From: Pseudovibrio flavus
GTDB taxonomy: Bacteria; Pseudomonadota; Alphaproteobacteria; Rhizobiales; Stappiaceae
Direction of reading: 5' to 3'
Length of the DNA stretch: 64,000 nucleotides
Assembly (NCBI RefSeq): GCF_009711345.1
Contig: NZ_SMMA01000049.1
Span: 1 to 64,000, forward strand
Shown here: one piece after another, positions 27,280 through 37,223 of the stretch
How positions within the stretch are numbered: position 1 is the first letter of the stretch
Layout of the letters: every line of letters begins with the position of its first letter
Translations under genes and position numbers: made by a program
The notes under the pieces: model-generated
What the model was told of the DNA's origin: nothing
The model's input: the letters and a program-made list of their open reading frames with translations, nothing else
The model's database searches: none

Positions 27280-27597
27280 GTGCTCGCAACGACAAGACAA
27301 AGAAAACAGTCCAACTCCAAAGGATTCATCCTGCCGGTGATTTTCATCGCAATGATGGGTTATTTTGGCTATCATGCCATCAATGGCGAACTAGGACTGG
27401 TTGGAAAAGCCATGATTGAGCGTCAGGTTGCAGAACTTGAAACGCAACTGGCGGAAGTGCAGGGCGAACGTATGGCCCTCGAACGGCGCGTAATGTTGTT
27501 GATGCCCAACAACCTGCATCCAGATATGGTGGATGAACGTGCCCGTGCGACACTTAACCTCGTTCACAGCAACGAAGTTGCCATATTCCGAAACTAA
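27280..27597 (+). CDS. ftsB: Septum formation initiator family protein (FtsB/DivIC-like)
   Basis: The 105-residue protein has a short cytoplasmic basic segment, one membrane helix (FILPVIFIAMMGYFGYHAI) and a coiled coil (MIERQVAELETQLAEVQGER). A C-terminal segment typical of the FtsB/DivIC group ends ARATLNLVHSNEVAIF. It should join FtsL and FtsQ at the division septum. The start is GTG at 27280. Location just upstream of pdhA is a conserved alphaproteobacterial arrangement, which helped identification. Confidence 0.85.
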   Translation: MLATTRQRKQSNSKGFILPVIFIAMMGYFGYHAINGELGLVGKAMIERQVAELETQLAEVQGERMALERRVMLLMPNNLHPDMVDERARATLNLVHSNEVAIFRN

Positions 27598-27621
27598 CGT
27601 TTTCTACGTAAGACTAAAGTA

Positions 27622-27671
27622 ATTAACTGAATATGGGTTAAATGTAAGTAATCAACCATATTTAGGTTAAT
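27622..27671. promoter_or_regulatory. Imperfect 18-bp inverted repeat upstream of pdhA
   Basis: ATTAACTGAATATGGGTT (27622-27639) is mirrored by AACCATATTTAGGTTAAT (27654-27671), with only a few mismatches and a 14-base spacer. It lies in the AT-rich 203-base gap about 130-180 bases before the pdhA ATG. It could be an operator for control of the pyruvate dehydrogenase operon. It is too AT-rich and lacks a T-run, so it is not a standard terminator for ftsB. Confidence 0.4.
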
Positions 27672-27800
27672 CGTAAATTTCCCTTTATATTCAATTGCTT
27701 ATTTATTTTTCTCTGTGGAATTAATCTGCTTGGAAAACCTCTGTCCTAGGATTAGTGTGACTGTGTAATTCTTCACAAACGTCAATAAGAGACGAGGGTC

Positions 27801-28850
27801 ATGGCTGGATCTCAAACCAAGTCCACAGGAGCGCAGAAAAAAACTGCCCCAAAAGCCCGCGGCGCAATGAAAAACGCCCCCGCGATCGCCGACTTCAATA
27901 AAGAAGAAGAGCTGAAAGCTTATCGCGAAATGCTGCTGATCCGCCGCTTTGAGGAAAAAGCCGGTCAGCTTTACGGTATGGGCCTCATCGGAGGTTTCTG
28001 CCACCTTTACATCGGTCAGGAAGCAGTTGTCGTCGGTATCGAGATGGCAAAGAAAAAAGGTGATCAGATGATCACCAGCTACCGCGACCACGGTCACATG
28101 CTTGCATGTGGTATGGATCCTAACGGTGTTATGGCTGAACTTACCGGTCGCGAAGGCGGCCTTTCAAAAGGTAAGGGCGGTTCCATGCACATGTTCTCCA
28201 AAGAACAGGAGTTCTACGGCGGCCACGGTATCGTGGGTGCGCAGGTAGCGCTCGGCACCGGTCTGGCATTCAAAAACCGCTACACCAACAACGGCAACGT
28301 ATCTCTCACCTTCTTCGGTGACGGTGCTGCCAACCAGGGTCAGGTATACGAGAGCTTCAACATGGCAAAGCTCTGGAACCTGCCTGTGATCTACGTGATC
28401 GAAAACAACAAGTACGGCATGGGTACCTCCATTGAACGTGCATCTTCCACCACTGACCTGTCCCAGCGCGGCGCTTCCTTCGGTATTCCGGGCGTGCAGG
28501 TAGACGGCATGGACGTACGCGCTGTTAAAGCTGCGACCGACTATGCGATGGAATGGTGCCGTGAAGGTAACGGTCCTTACATCCTTGAAATGATCACATA
28601 CCGTTACCGTGGTCACTCCATGTCCGACCCAGCAAAATACCGCTCCAAGGACGAAGTGCAGAAGATGCGTACCGAGCACGACCCGATCGAGCAGGTTCGC
28701 GCACGCCTGATTGCCAATGACTGGGCATCTGAGGACGACCTCAAGGCGCTTGATAAGGAAGTTCGTGCAATTGTTGCCGAGTCTGCAGAATTCGCGCAGA
28801 CCTCGCCAGAGCCGGACACCTCTGAACTGTACACGGACATCCTGATCTAA
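27801..28850 (+). CDS. pdhA: Pyruvate dehydrogenase E1 component, alpha subunit
   Basis: The 349-residue protein contains the thiamine-diphosphate motif beginning GDGAANQGQVYESFNMA and ending ENNKYGMGTS. It also has the FCHLYIGQEAV and RYRGHSMSDPAKYRSKDEV segments, the last being the E1-alpha phosphorylation-loop region of the family. With PdhB it decarboxylates pyruvate and reductively acetylates the lipoyl domains. The N-terminal ~28 residues are Lys/Ala-rich and probably disordered. GAGGG lies close to the ATG. The genes for E1-alpha, E1-beta and E2 follow with gaps of 15 and 17 bases, a clear operon. Confidence 0.96.
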   Translation: MAGSQTKSTGAQKKTAPKARGAMKNAPAIADFNKEEELKAYREMLLIRRFEEKAGQLYGMGLIGGFCHLYIGQEAVVVGIEMAKKKGDQMITSYRDHGHMLACGMDPNGVMAELTGREGGLSKGKGGSMHMFSKEQEFYGGHGIVGAQVALGTGLAFKNRYTNNGNVSLTFFGDGAANQGQVYESFNMAKLWNLPVIYVIENNKYGMGTSIERASSTTDLSQRGASFGIPGVQVDGMDVRAVKAATDYAMEWCREGNGPYILEMITYRYRGHSMSDPAKYRSKDEVQKMRTEHDPIEQVRARLIANDWASEDDLKALDKEVRAIVAESAEFAQTSPEPDTSELYTDILI

Positions 28851-28865
28851 GGGCGGGGACAAACA

Positions 28866-30257
<1,392 letters not shown>

Positions 30258-30274
30258 CTGGAGGAAGAGAACCA

Positions 30275-31618
30275 ATGGCAATTAATATCTTGATGCCTGC
30301 TCTTTCCCCAACCATGGAAGAGGGCAATCTGGCGAAATGGCTCGTTAAGGAAGGAGACACTGTCTCCTCCGGCGACGTTATCGCTGAAATCGAAACCGAC
30401 AAAGCCACCATGGAAGTTGAAGCCGTGGACGAGGGTACTGTTGGCAAGATCGTCGTACCTGAAGGCACCGAAGGCGTTAAAGTAAACGCTATCATCGCGG
30501 TTCTTCTGGAAGAAGGCGAAGACGCATCTGCAATGGATAGCGCTGGCGCAGCACCGGCTCCGGCACCTGCCGCAGCGCCTGCACCAGCGGCGGAAGCTCC
30601 AGCACTTGTTGCTGCCGCTCCTGCTCCTGCAGCAAGCCCGGCACCAGCAGCACCTGCTGCAAAGGGTGAGCGCGTATTCTCTTCTCCTCTGGCACGCCGT
30701 ATTGCCAAGCAGGAAGGTCTCGATATCGCTCTGATCAACGGCACCGGTCCTCATGGCCGTGTTGTTAAGCGCGACGTTGAAGCAGCTATTGCTGCGGGCA
30801 CCGGTAAGCCAGCGCCTGCTGCTGCAGCAGCTCCGGCACCAGCTGCAGCGCCTGCACCAGCAGCACCTGCAAAAGGTCAGTCCGACGATCAGATCCTCAA
30901 GCTGTTCGAAGAAGGTTCTTACGAACTCATCCCGCATGACGGTATGCGTAAGACCATCGCGAAACGCCTGACCGAGTCTAAGCAGACCGTTCCGCACTTC
31001 TACCTCACCGTAGATTGCAACCTCGACGCACTGCTTGCTCTGCGCGGCCAGCTCAACAAGTCTGCTCCGCTCGATAAAGACGGCAAGCCAGCTTACAAGC
31101 TCTCCGTGAACGACATGGTCATCAAAGCCCATGCTCTGGCACTGAAAGCTGTTCCAAATGCAAACGCATCTTGGACAGACGCAGGCATGCTGATCCACAA
31201 GCACGCAGACGTTGGTGTAGCGGTTTCCATCGATGGTGGCCTGATCACTCCGATCATCCGCCGCGCTGACGAGAAGTCCCTGTCTACCATCTCCAACGAG
31301 ATGAAGGATCTGGCGAAACGCGCTCGTGACCGTAAGCTGCAGCCGCAGGAATACCAAGGTGGCACCACCGCGGTTTCCAACCTCGGCATGTTCGGCATCA
31401 AAGACTTCTGCGCTGTTATCAACCCACCGCACGCAACCATTCTGGCTGTAGGCGCTGGTGTTAAGCAGCCAATCGTCAAAGACGACGAACTGGCAATCGG
31501 AACGGTTATGTCCGTAACGCTGTCTACCGACCACCGCGCAGTTGACGGTGCTCTGGGTGCAGAACTTCTGCAGGCGTTCAAGGCATACATCGAAAATCCG
31601 ATGTCCATGCTGGTCTAA
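30275..31618 (+). CDS. pdhC: Dihydrolipoamide acetyltransferase (E2) of pyruvate dehydrogenase
   Basis: The 447-residue protein has one lipoyl domain (lysine in [15 protein letters not shown], about residue 42), an Ala/Pro linker, a peripheral subunit-binding domain ([20 protein letters not shown], about 130-165), a second Ala/Pro linker, and the catalytic domain. The catalytic domain ends with the active-site motif [15 protein letters not shown]. It transfers the acetyl group to CoA and forms the core of the complex. GGAGGAAGAG precedes the ATG. A 157-base gap containing an imperfect GC-rich hairpin separates it from lpd. Confidence 0.96.
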   Translation: MAINILMPALSPTMEEGNLAKWLVKEGDTVSSGDVIAEIETDKATMEVEAVDEGTVGKIVVPEGTEGVKVNAIIAVLLEEGEDASAMDSAGAAPAPAPAAAPAPAAEAPALVAAAPAPAASPAPAAPAAKGERVFSSPLARRIAKQEGLDIALINGTGPHGRVVKRDVEAAIAAGTGKPAPAAAAAPAPAAAPAPAAPAKGQSDDQILKLFEEGSYELIPHDGMRKTIAKRLTESKQTVPHFYLTVDCNLDALLALRGQLNKSAPLDKDGKPAYKLSVNDMVIKAHALALKAVPNANASWTDAGMLIHKHADVGVAVSIDGGLITPIIRRADEKSLSTISNEMKDLAKRARDRKLQPQEYQGGTTAVSNLGMFGIKDFCAVINPPHATILAVGAGVKQPIVKDDELAIGTVMSVTLSTDHRAVDGALGAELLQAFKAYIENPMSMLV

Positions 31619-31813
31619 GACCCGCAAAGCGACATCGACATCAGGTTGATCGCGACTAATGAAGGGCAGGGTGGCTTTTTGCTACCCGCCCGCATTCGCC
31701 CCGGACCTAAGGGTTTCAGAGCGGCGCCGTGATTAGCTTTTGAAAAGAATTCTCAGAGAACGTGGAAAGCAGCAGTGAGTAACACGCGCTTTCCGACAAA
31801 CGAGGATAGACGA

Positions 31814-33256
31814 ATGAGTGGCAACGCCTACGACGTCATCATTATCGGCTCTGGTCCTGGTGGTTATGTAACCGCCATCCGTGCAGCCCAGCTCGGCTTC
31901 AAAACCGCAATCGTCGAGCGCGAACATATGGGCGGCATCTGCCTGAACTGGGGCTGTATCCCGACCAAGGCTCTGCTGCGTTCCGCAGAAATCTATCACT
32001 ACATGGAGCATGCAAAAGACTACGGTCTGTCCGCTGGCTCTATCGACTTCGACGCAGAAGCAGTTGTGAAGCGCTCTCGCGGCGTATCCGGCCAGCTGAA
32101 CGGCGGCGTCGGCTTCTTGATGAAGAAGAACAAGATCGACATCATCTGGGGTGAGGCTAAGATCTCCAAGCGGGGTGAAGTTGTTGTTGGCGAACCATCC
32201 CGTCCGGCATACCAGCCGCAGCACCCAACTCCTAAGGGCGTTAAGGGTCACGGCACCTACACTGCAAAGAACATCATCGTTGCAACCGGTGCTCGTCCGC
32301 GCGTTATTCCGGGTATTGAGCCAGATAAAGAAAACATCTGGACCTACTTTGAAGCGATGGTTCCGCAGAAAATGCCTAAATCCCTGCTCGTCATGGGTTC
32401 TGGCGCTATCGGTATCGAATTCGCTTCCTTCTACAAAACCATGGGCGTTGATGTCACTGTCATCGAAATGATGCCAACCATCATGCCGGTAGAAGATCCT
32501 GAAATCTCCGCTATCGCCAAAAAGCAGATGGAAAAGCAGGGCATCAAGTTCATTCTTGAAGCTAAGGTTTCCAAGGTTGTGAAGGGCAATGGTCAGGTTA
32601 CCGCGACTGTTGAAACCAAAGACGGCAAGAAGCAGGATTTGACCGCTGAAAAGCTCATCTCTGCTGTTGGCGTTGTTGGCAACATCGAAAACCTCGGCCT
32701 TGAAGCACTTGGCGTGAAGACCGACCGTGGCTGCGTTGTTATTGACGGTTATGGCCGCACCAACGTACCGGGCATCTTTGCAATCGGTGACGTTGCTGGT
32801 CCTCCAATGCTGGCTCACAAGGCTGAGCATGAAGGCGTTATCTGCATCGAGAAAATTGCAGGTCTTGACGTTCATCCAATGGACAAAGGCCAGATCCCGG
32901 GCTGCACCTACTGTAACCCGCAGGTGGCATCCGTCGGTCTGACCGAGCCTAAGGCAAAAGAAGCTGGCTACGACATCCGCGTTGGCCGCTTCCCGTTCAT
33001 GGGTAATGGTAAGGCGATTGCTCTTGGTGAGCCTGAAGGTCTCGTGAAGACCATCTTCGACAAGAAGACCGGTCAGCTTCTGGGTGCTCACATGGTGGGC
33101 GCTGAAGTTACCGAGCTCATTCAGGGCTTTGTTGTCGCGATGGGTCTGGAGACCACTGAAGAAGATCTGATGCACACCGTATTCCCGCATCCTACTCTTT
33201 CCGAAATGATGAAGGAAAGTGTTCTGGACGCATACGGCCGCGCGCTGAATATGTAA
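31814..33256 (+). CDS. lpdA: Dihydrolipoamide dehydrogenase (E3)
   Basis: The flavoprotein reoxidises dihydrolipoyl groups using NAD. It has an FAD-binding motif (VIIIGSGPGGYVTAIRAAQ), the redox-active disulfide CLNWGC in GGICLNWGCIPTKALLR, an NAD-binding motif (LLVMGSGAIGIEFASFY), and the C-terminal dimer interface with the catalytic His-Glu region (MHTVFPHPTLSEMMKE). The ATG at 31814 is chosen because GAGGAT lies upstream at normal spacing; a GTG at 31775 would add 13 atypical residues. The insertion near VGEPSRPAYQPQHPTPKGVK, between redox and NAD domains, is typical of the PDH-linked alphaproteobacterial group. Confidence 0.95.
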   Translation: MSGNAYDVIIIGSGPGGYVTAIRAAQLGFKTAIVEREHMGGICLNWGCIPTKALLRSAEIYHYMEHAKDYGLSAGSIDFDAEAVVKRSRGVSGQLNGGVGFLMKKNKIDIIWGEAKISKRGEVVVGEPSRPAYQPQHPTPKGVKGHGTYTAKNIIVATGARPRVIPGIEPDKENIWTYFEAMVPQKMPKSLLVMGSGAIGIEFASFYKTMGVDVTVIEMMPTIMPVEDPEISAIAKKQMEKQGIKFILEAKVSKVVKGNGQVTATVETKDGKKQDLTAEKLISAVGVVGNIENLGLEALGVKTDRGCVVIDGYGRTNVPGIFAIGDVAGPPMLAHKAEHEGVICIEKIAGLDVHPMDKGQIPGCTYCNPQVASVGLTEPKAKEAGYDIRVGRFPFMGNGKAIALGEPEGLVKTIFDKKTGQLLGAHMVGAEVTELIQGFVVAMGLETTEEDLMHTVFPHPTLSEMMKESVLDAYGRALNM

Positions 33257-33262
33257 AAAACA

Positions 33263-33291
33263 AGCGCCGGAGCATTATTTGTTCCGGCGCT
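33263..33291. terminator. Hairpin after lpdA
   Basis: A perfect 9-bp stem (AGCGCCGGA with TCCGGCGCT) closes an 11-base loop, six bases after the lpdA stop. A six-base A-run precedes it but no T-run follows on the plus strand. It may be a processed 3' end or weak terminator rather than a canonical intrinsic terminator. Confidence 0.55.
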
Positions 33292-33405
33292 ATAACCCAG
33301 AACTATTGCGCTGTGCGTATAACCCCCTTAAGTAGTCATAGCTTGAGGGACTGTAAAATGGATGAGCCAGCAATAGCTGGTGGACCAAGCAGTTAGGAGA
33401 ACATT

Positions 33406-33645
33406 ATGGGTGCAGTATTTTTCTGGATTATCATAGGTTTGATTGCCGGTGCTGTGGCAAACAGAGTGTTTGACAGCAGTGGCGGGCTTTTCGGCAATCT
33501 TATCCTTGGTCTGGTTGGAGCGCTGGTAGGTGGCTATATCGCCAATCTATTGAGATTGAACGTCACAGGCGGCTGGATAGACAGCATTGTTGTGGCGAGT
33601 TGCGGTGCCATTCTCCTCCTGTTCCTCAAACGCAAAGTTTTTTGA
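33406..33645 (+). CDS. GlsB/YeaQ/YmgE family small membrane protein
   Basis: The 79-residue protein has three hydrophobic segments and the family's glycine-rich pattern (FFWIIIGLIAGAVANRVF, LFGNLILGLVGALVGGYIAN). Members are often labelled transglycosylase-associated or stress-induced membrane proteins, but their function is not established. TAGGAG lies about eight bases before the ATG. It sits alone between lpdA and lipA, inside an otherwise lipoate-linked region. Confidence 0.85.
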   Translation: MGAVFFWIIIGLIAGAVANRVFDSSGGLFGNLILGLVGALVGGYIANLLRLNVTGGWIDSIVVASCGAILLLFLKRKVF

Positions 33646-33727
33646 GCAACAGACCTCAAAACGGAATTTAGGAGCTGGTAGGGGATGAGGGTGCCCACCA
33701 GCAACACCTAAGAAACAGCAGGGTACA

Positions 33728-34741
33728 ATGGTCACCATAGTAAATACGCTGGACAAAGCAACTGACGGACGCGATCAAGCAGAAGCACAAGTTGCCACCG
33801 CAGCAACTGACAAGGCGAAGATGCGCCATCCAGAAAAGGCTCACCGCCCGGATAATCCGGTTGCCCGTAAGCCAAAGTGGATTCGCGTTAAAGCGCCAAC
33901 GTCTCCTGTCTATCGTGAAACCCACGAGCTGGTTCGCAAGAACAATCTCGTAACGGTTTGCGAAGAAGCGGGCTGTCCGAATATTGGTGAGTGCTGGTCT
34001 AAAAAGCACGCAAGCTTCATGATCCTCGGTGATACATGTACCCGCGCTTGCGCGTTCTGTAATGTGCGTACCGGTATGCCGGGCCCTGTAGACCAGAACG
34101 AGCCGCAAAGCCTTGCTGATGCTGTGTTTTCCATGGGGCTGGAACACGTAGTGATCACTTCGGTGGACCGCGACGATCTTGATGATGGCGGCGCGACCCA
34201 CTTTGCAAACGTGATTAAAGCGATCCGCGAAAAGTCTCCAAAGACCACAATCGAGGTTCTGACGCCTGACTTCCTGCGTAAAGAAGGTGCTCTGGAAATC
34301 GTGGTCGCTGCAAAGCCTGACGTGTTCAACCATAACCTTGAGACTGTTCCTTCCAACTACCTGAAGGTTCGTCCGGGTGCTCGTTACTTCCACTCCATTC
34401 GCCTGTTACAGCGCGTGAAGGAGCTGGACCCAACTATGTTCACCAAGTCTGGTATCATGCTTGGTCTTGGCGAAGAGCGTAACGAAGTGCTTCAGCTTAT
34501 GGATGACCTTCGCACTGCTGATGTGGACTTCCTGACTGTTGGCCAGTACCTGCAGCCAACCAAGAAGCACCATCCGGTAAAGAGCTTCGCGACACCTGAA
34601 GAATTCAAAGCCTACGAGAAAATTGCATACTCCAAAGGCTTCCTAAAAGTTTCTGCAAGCCCTCTGACACGCTCCTCTCACCACGCCGGTGATGACTTTA
34701 ATGATCTTAAAGCGGCACGAGCAGCTCGTAAGGGCATGTAA
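33728..34741 (+). CDS. lipA: Lipoyl synthase LipA
   Basis: LipA is a radical-SAM enzyme that inserts two sulfurs into octanoyl domains, making lipoyl groups for PdhB, PdhC and other complexes. It has both required cysteine sets: the auxiliary cluster motif [12 protein letters not shown] and the radical-SAM motif CTRACAFC. The C-terminal [10 protein letters not shown] region carries the conserved Arg-Ser-Ser. The N-terminal ~45 residues are variable. The length of 337 residues is normal. It is placed just after its substrate complex genes. Confidence 0.97.
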   Translation: MVTIVNTLDKATDGRDQAEAQVATAATDKAKMRHPEKAHRPDNPVARKPKWIRVKAPTSPVYRETHELVRKNNLVTVCEEAGCPNIGECWSKKHASFMILGDTCTRACAFCNVRTGMPGPVDQNEPQSLADAVFSMGLEHVVITSVDRDDLDDGGATHFANVIKAIREKSPKTTIEVLTPDFLRKEGALEIVVAAKPDVFNHNLETVPSNYLKVRPGARYFHSIRLLQRVKELDPTMFTKSGIMLGLGEERNEVLQLMDDLRTADVDFLTVGQYLQPTKKHHPVKSFATPEEFKAYEKIAYSKGFLKVSASPLTRSSHHAGDDFNDLKAARAARKGM

Positions 34742-34769
34742 GAAAAAAGCTTTTCCCTGTGCTTGGGAA

Positions 34770-34801
34770 GGGGTCGTCTTGCCGGACGGCCCCACTTTTT
34801 T
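34770..34801 (+). terminator. Rho-independent terminator after lipA
   Basis: The stem GGGGTCGTC (34770-34778) pairs with GACGGCCCC (34785-34793) through one G-T pair, followed by ACTTTTTT. A second perfect hairpin (GCTTGGCA-AGTG-TGCCAAGC, 34838-34857, then TTT) lies about 37 bases further on, just before the next gene. Confidence 0.8.
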
Positions 34802-34908
34802 GTCTATTAATTAGAGTTGGAAAAGAACTTTTGAATGGCTTGGCAAGTGTGCCAAGCTTTCCTATGAAACCTGCAGATTAATTTTTGTCATCGGGGTTTA
34901 ATAAGAGC

Positions 34909-35370
34909 ATGCCGAAATTTGAAACAAGCCATCACGTCGCCCACTCGGCTGGCGATATGTTTCAGCTTGTGGCCGATGTTGAACACTACCCCGAGTTTGT
35001 GCCTCTTTGTCAGGATTTGAAGGTGAGGGGCCGAAAAGCAATTGATGGCAATCGTGAGTTGCTCGTGGCTGATATGACCGTTGCCTATAAGTTTGTAAGT
35101 GAAACGTTCACCAGCCGCGTGACTCTTGATCCTGATAATCTCCAGATCCTCGTTGAATATCTGGATGGCCCCTTCAAGCACTTAGAAAACCGTTGGACGT
35201 TCGTTTCTGACGAGCAGCGCGGTGGATGTTCCGTGAACTTCTATATCGATTACGAGTTCAAGAGCCGCGCTCTTTCCGCGCTCATGGGCACTATGTTTGA
35301 CAGAGCTTTCCGTAAATTCTCTACGGCTTTTGAAGAGCGTGCGACCAAGATCTATGGCGCTTCTGCTTAA
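34909..35370 (+). CDS. RatA/COQ10-type START-domain protein
   Basis: The 153-residue protein begins MPKFETSHHVAHSAGDMFQL and contains the family segments VEHYPEFVPLCQDLKV, ADMTVAYKFVSETFTSRVTL and DGPFKHLENRWTF. This SRPBCC/START fold is shared by COQ10 (coenzyme Q chaperone) and the E. coli RatA protein. In alphaproteobacteria a ubiquinone-chaperone role is the more likely of the two. ATG at 34909 matches the family start; an in-frame start at 34885 would add eight unrelated residues. The gene is separated from lipA by a terminator. Confidence 0.88.
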   Translation: MPKFETSHHVAHSAGDMFQLVADVEHYPEFVPLCQDLKVRGRKAIDGNRELLVADMTVAYKFVSETFTSRVTLDPDNLQILVEYLDGPFKHLENRWTFVSDEQRGGCSVNFYIDYEFKSRALSALMGTMFDRAFRKFSTAFEERATKIYGASA

Positions 35371-35588
35371 CGGCGCATCCCTGTCTTCCCAAATTCCGAA
35401 AACTATCCTGTCTCGAGCAGGAGCGCGGCTATACGCTCAATGATCTGTTAATGCTGATTGCTTTGTGGCTCGTTGGAAAGCGTCGTGGGAGTTGCGGTTT
35501 GCATAAGCGATGGTATGGGGGCATTGATGGTTTGGACTGAGACTTCATCAAGCCATAGTGGGTCATTTTCTGCCTCGCCTTTGTTGGA

Positions 35589-35999
35589 TTAAACGATAGC
35601 ACCCACAAATGCGTTTCTAACGCTATAGGCTCCGCATATGAAAAGCCCAATAGAGGTGAAGAATGAAAGAATGGCGCCTACGTGGAAGGCGCGCTTCATG
35701 ATATGGTTGGTTTTTTGATAGTCAATCCAAGTAGATAGGCTGAAGTAGTTTGTAAGATAAGCTAGTGCCAAAGTTACAATCGCAGTTACTAGTCCCCACG
35801 CAAAGAACATTAGCGCATCGGCGGCGCTAACTAATAAATTGGAGTGGGTATTTTCTACTTTGAAAACGGAGGATAAAAAACCAATTACGGTTACAGCCGC
35901 ACCTCCATTTACTAAAAGCGTGGCTTTAATGGCCAGATGAGACACTTCAACGGTTTTTTCATGAATCATCTCTGAGTGATCTTTTCTTGCCGTGCTCAT
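35589..35999 (-). CDS. Unrecognised small integral membrane protein
   Basis: The 136-residue protein has a polar N-terminus of about 25 residues and three hydrophobic segments: about 28-46 (LLVNGGAAVTVIGFLSSVF), 63-87 (ALMFFAWGLVTAIVTLALAY) and 106-127 (HVGAILSFFTSIGLFICGAY). I do not recognise a family and see no enzymatic motif. It is a minus-strand gene between the RatA-like gene and the 177-residue secreted protein gene, with about 220 and 130 bases of empty sequence on its sides. Coding status is supported by length and coherent membrane segments only. Confidence 0.6.
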   Translation of the reverse strand: MSTARKDHSEMIHEKTVEVSHLAIKATLLVNGGAAVTVIGFLSSVFKVENTHSNLLVSAADALMFFAWGLVTAIVTLALAYLTNYFSLSTWIDYQKTNHIMKRAFHVGAILSFFTSIGLFICGAYSVRNAFVGAIV

Positions 36000-36130
36000 C
36001 TTTAACTCGCTTTCAAGCGTTTTGGTAATCTTGTTTCAAAATTGGTTCGCATGTGGATGCACCTAAGCGTGCAAGTGTCGTAGGCTGCAAACAGCGCTGG
36101 TATGGGCGTGCAGCGAACGGGCTTAATAGC

Positions 36131-36637
36131 TTAGGGTTTCTTGGTTAGGGTAGCGCCTTCGGGCGTATCCAGCTTCAAGCGATTGTGGAACGATGAGTTC
36201 GGCTCATTTTTATCCAGCGTCTTACTGAATGTCTGGCGGATCGCGGTAAATCGGTTGGCTCGGTGCTTTTCCGGCTGCTTGGTGGTCATTGCGTCCTCCA
36301 AGCTCACATATATGCCAACGTCAGAGAGGGAGACCTGCCGCGTTGGCATGGCGCAGGCTATCTTCCAGCCTTGCCCCAAATTGCCTTCGATGTTGACCGT
36401 GCGGCCCTGTTTTTCTTCCCATTTGGACCAAGCGACAGAATAGGGTTTGATCCAGTAGTCATCTTCGCAAAAGGAGACATGGCGGTAGCCTTCCTTTTCT
36501 TCATTGAAGACACGGTGACTGGCGAAAAAATGCCCCTGAAGATCGCGGGAAATTAAATAGAGGTCAGCGGAGAGCGCTGGAACCCACATCACCGCCAGAA
36601 AACCGCCGGTGAGCGATATACGAACAAGACTAACCAT
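36131..36637 (-). CDS. Unrecognised secreted protein
   Basis: From the ATG at 36637 the 168-residue product has a clear signal peptide (MVSLVRISLTGGFLAVMWVP, cleavage after ALSA-D). The mature domain holds two cysteines (VSFCEDDYW and WKIACAMPT) and a Lys-rich C-terminal tail ending TLTKKP. I do not recognise the family. AGGGGAG sits three bases before the ATG, a short spacing; the in-frame TTG at 36664 is less likely. The neighbouring minus-strand genes (pncC, ispDF) are metabolic and give no hint of function. Confidence 0.65.
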   Translation of the reverse strand: MVSLVRISLTGGFLAVMWVPALSADLYLISRDLQGHFFASHRVFNEEKEGYRHVSFCEDDYWIKPYSVAWSKWEEKQGRTVNIEGNLGQGWKIACAMPTRQVSLSDVGIYVSLEDAMTTKQPEKHRANRFTAIRQTFSKTLDKNEPNSSFHNRLKLDTPEGATLTKKP

Positions 36638-36717
36638 CAGCTCCCCTAAACGCGGTACAAACAAAAAGAACGATGTTTAAAACCGGTCTAGGCTACGGGG
36701 CGCAGGTTAATAAAGTG

Positions 36718-37218
36718 TCATAGGGAGTGGCAGGCGTCTTCCATCAGGTCCAGTGCGTGGGCAATGGCCTCACAGCGGATATAGTCGCGACCTTTGTTTT
36801 CAAAGACTTGCCGTGAATGTTTGATACCGGACTTCGTGGTCGCAACACAAAAGTGTACGAGCCCGACGGGCTTGTCATCACTGCCACCGTTCGGTCCGGC
36901 GATTCCCGTAATGGAGACGGCAATATCGGCTCTGGAACGCGCTAGTGCGCCCTCGGCCATAGCATGAGCAACTTCTTCACTCACCGCGCCATGTTCCTCA
37001 ATCAGGTCCATGGGCACGCCAATCATCTCGTTCTTGGCTTCGTTTGAGTAGGTTACAAAGCCGCGATCAACGACGTCAGAAGAGCCTGAAATCTCGGTCA
37101 AAAGGCCGGTTACCAATCCGCCGGTGCACGATTCCGCTGTCGCCACCTTCGCCTTCTTTTCTCGGCAAAGGGTGATGAGATGCTCAGCTTTATCATGCAA
37201 GCGCTGCAGATTGGTCAT
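36718..37218 (-). CDS. pncC: CinA C-terminal domain protein (PncC-type NMN amidohydrolase)
   Basis: The 166-residue protein is a stand-alone CinA C-terminal domain with [39 protein letters not shown] and [20 protein letters not shown]. PncC enzymes deamidate nicotinamide mononucleotide to recycle NAD precursors. The ATG lies five bases after the ispDF stop, and the ispDF end supplies AGGAATAAAGG as ribosome binding site, so the two are translationally linked. Confidence 0.92.
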   Translation of the reverse strand: MTNLQRLHDKAEHLITLCREKKAKVATAESCTGGLVTGLLTEISGSSDVVDRGFVTYSNEAKNEMIGVPMDLIEEHGAVSEEVAHAMAEGALARSRADIAVSITGIAGPNGGSDDKPVGLVHFCVATTKSGIKHSRQVFENKGRDYIRCEAIAHALDLMEDACHSL

Positions 37219-37223
37219 AACCT

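Noticed and set aside
35429-35650. A 73-codon minus-strand frame next to the three-helix membrane protein gene
   Set aside because: It partly overlaps the better supported gene at 35589-35999, lacks a ribosome binding site, and its translation has no domain-like features.
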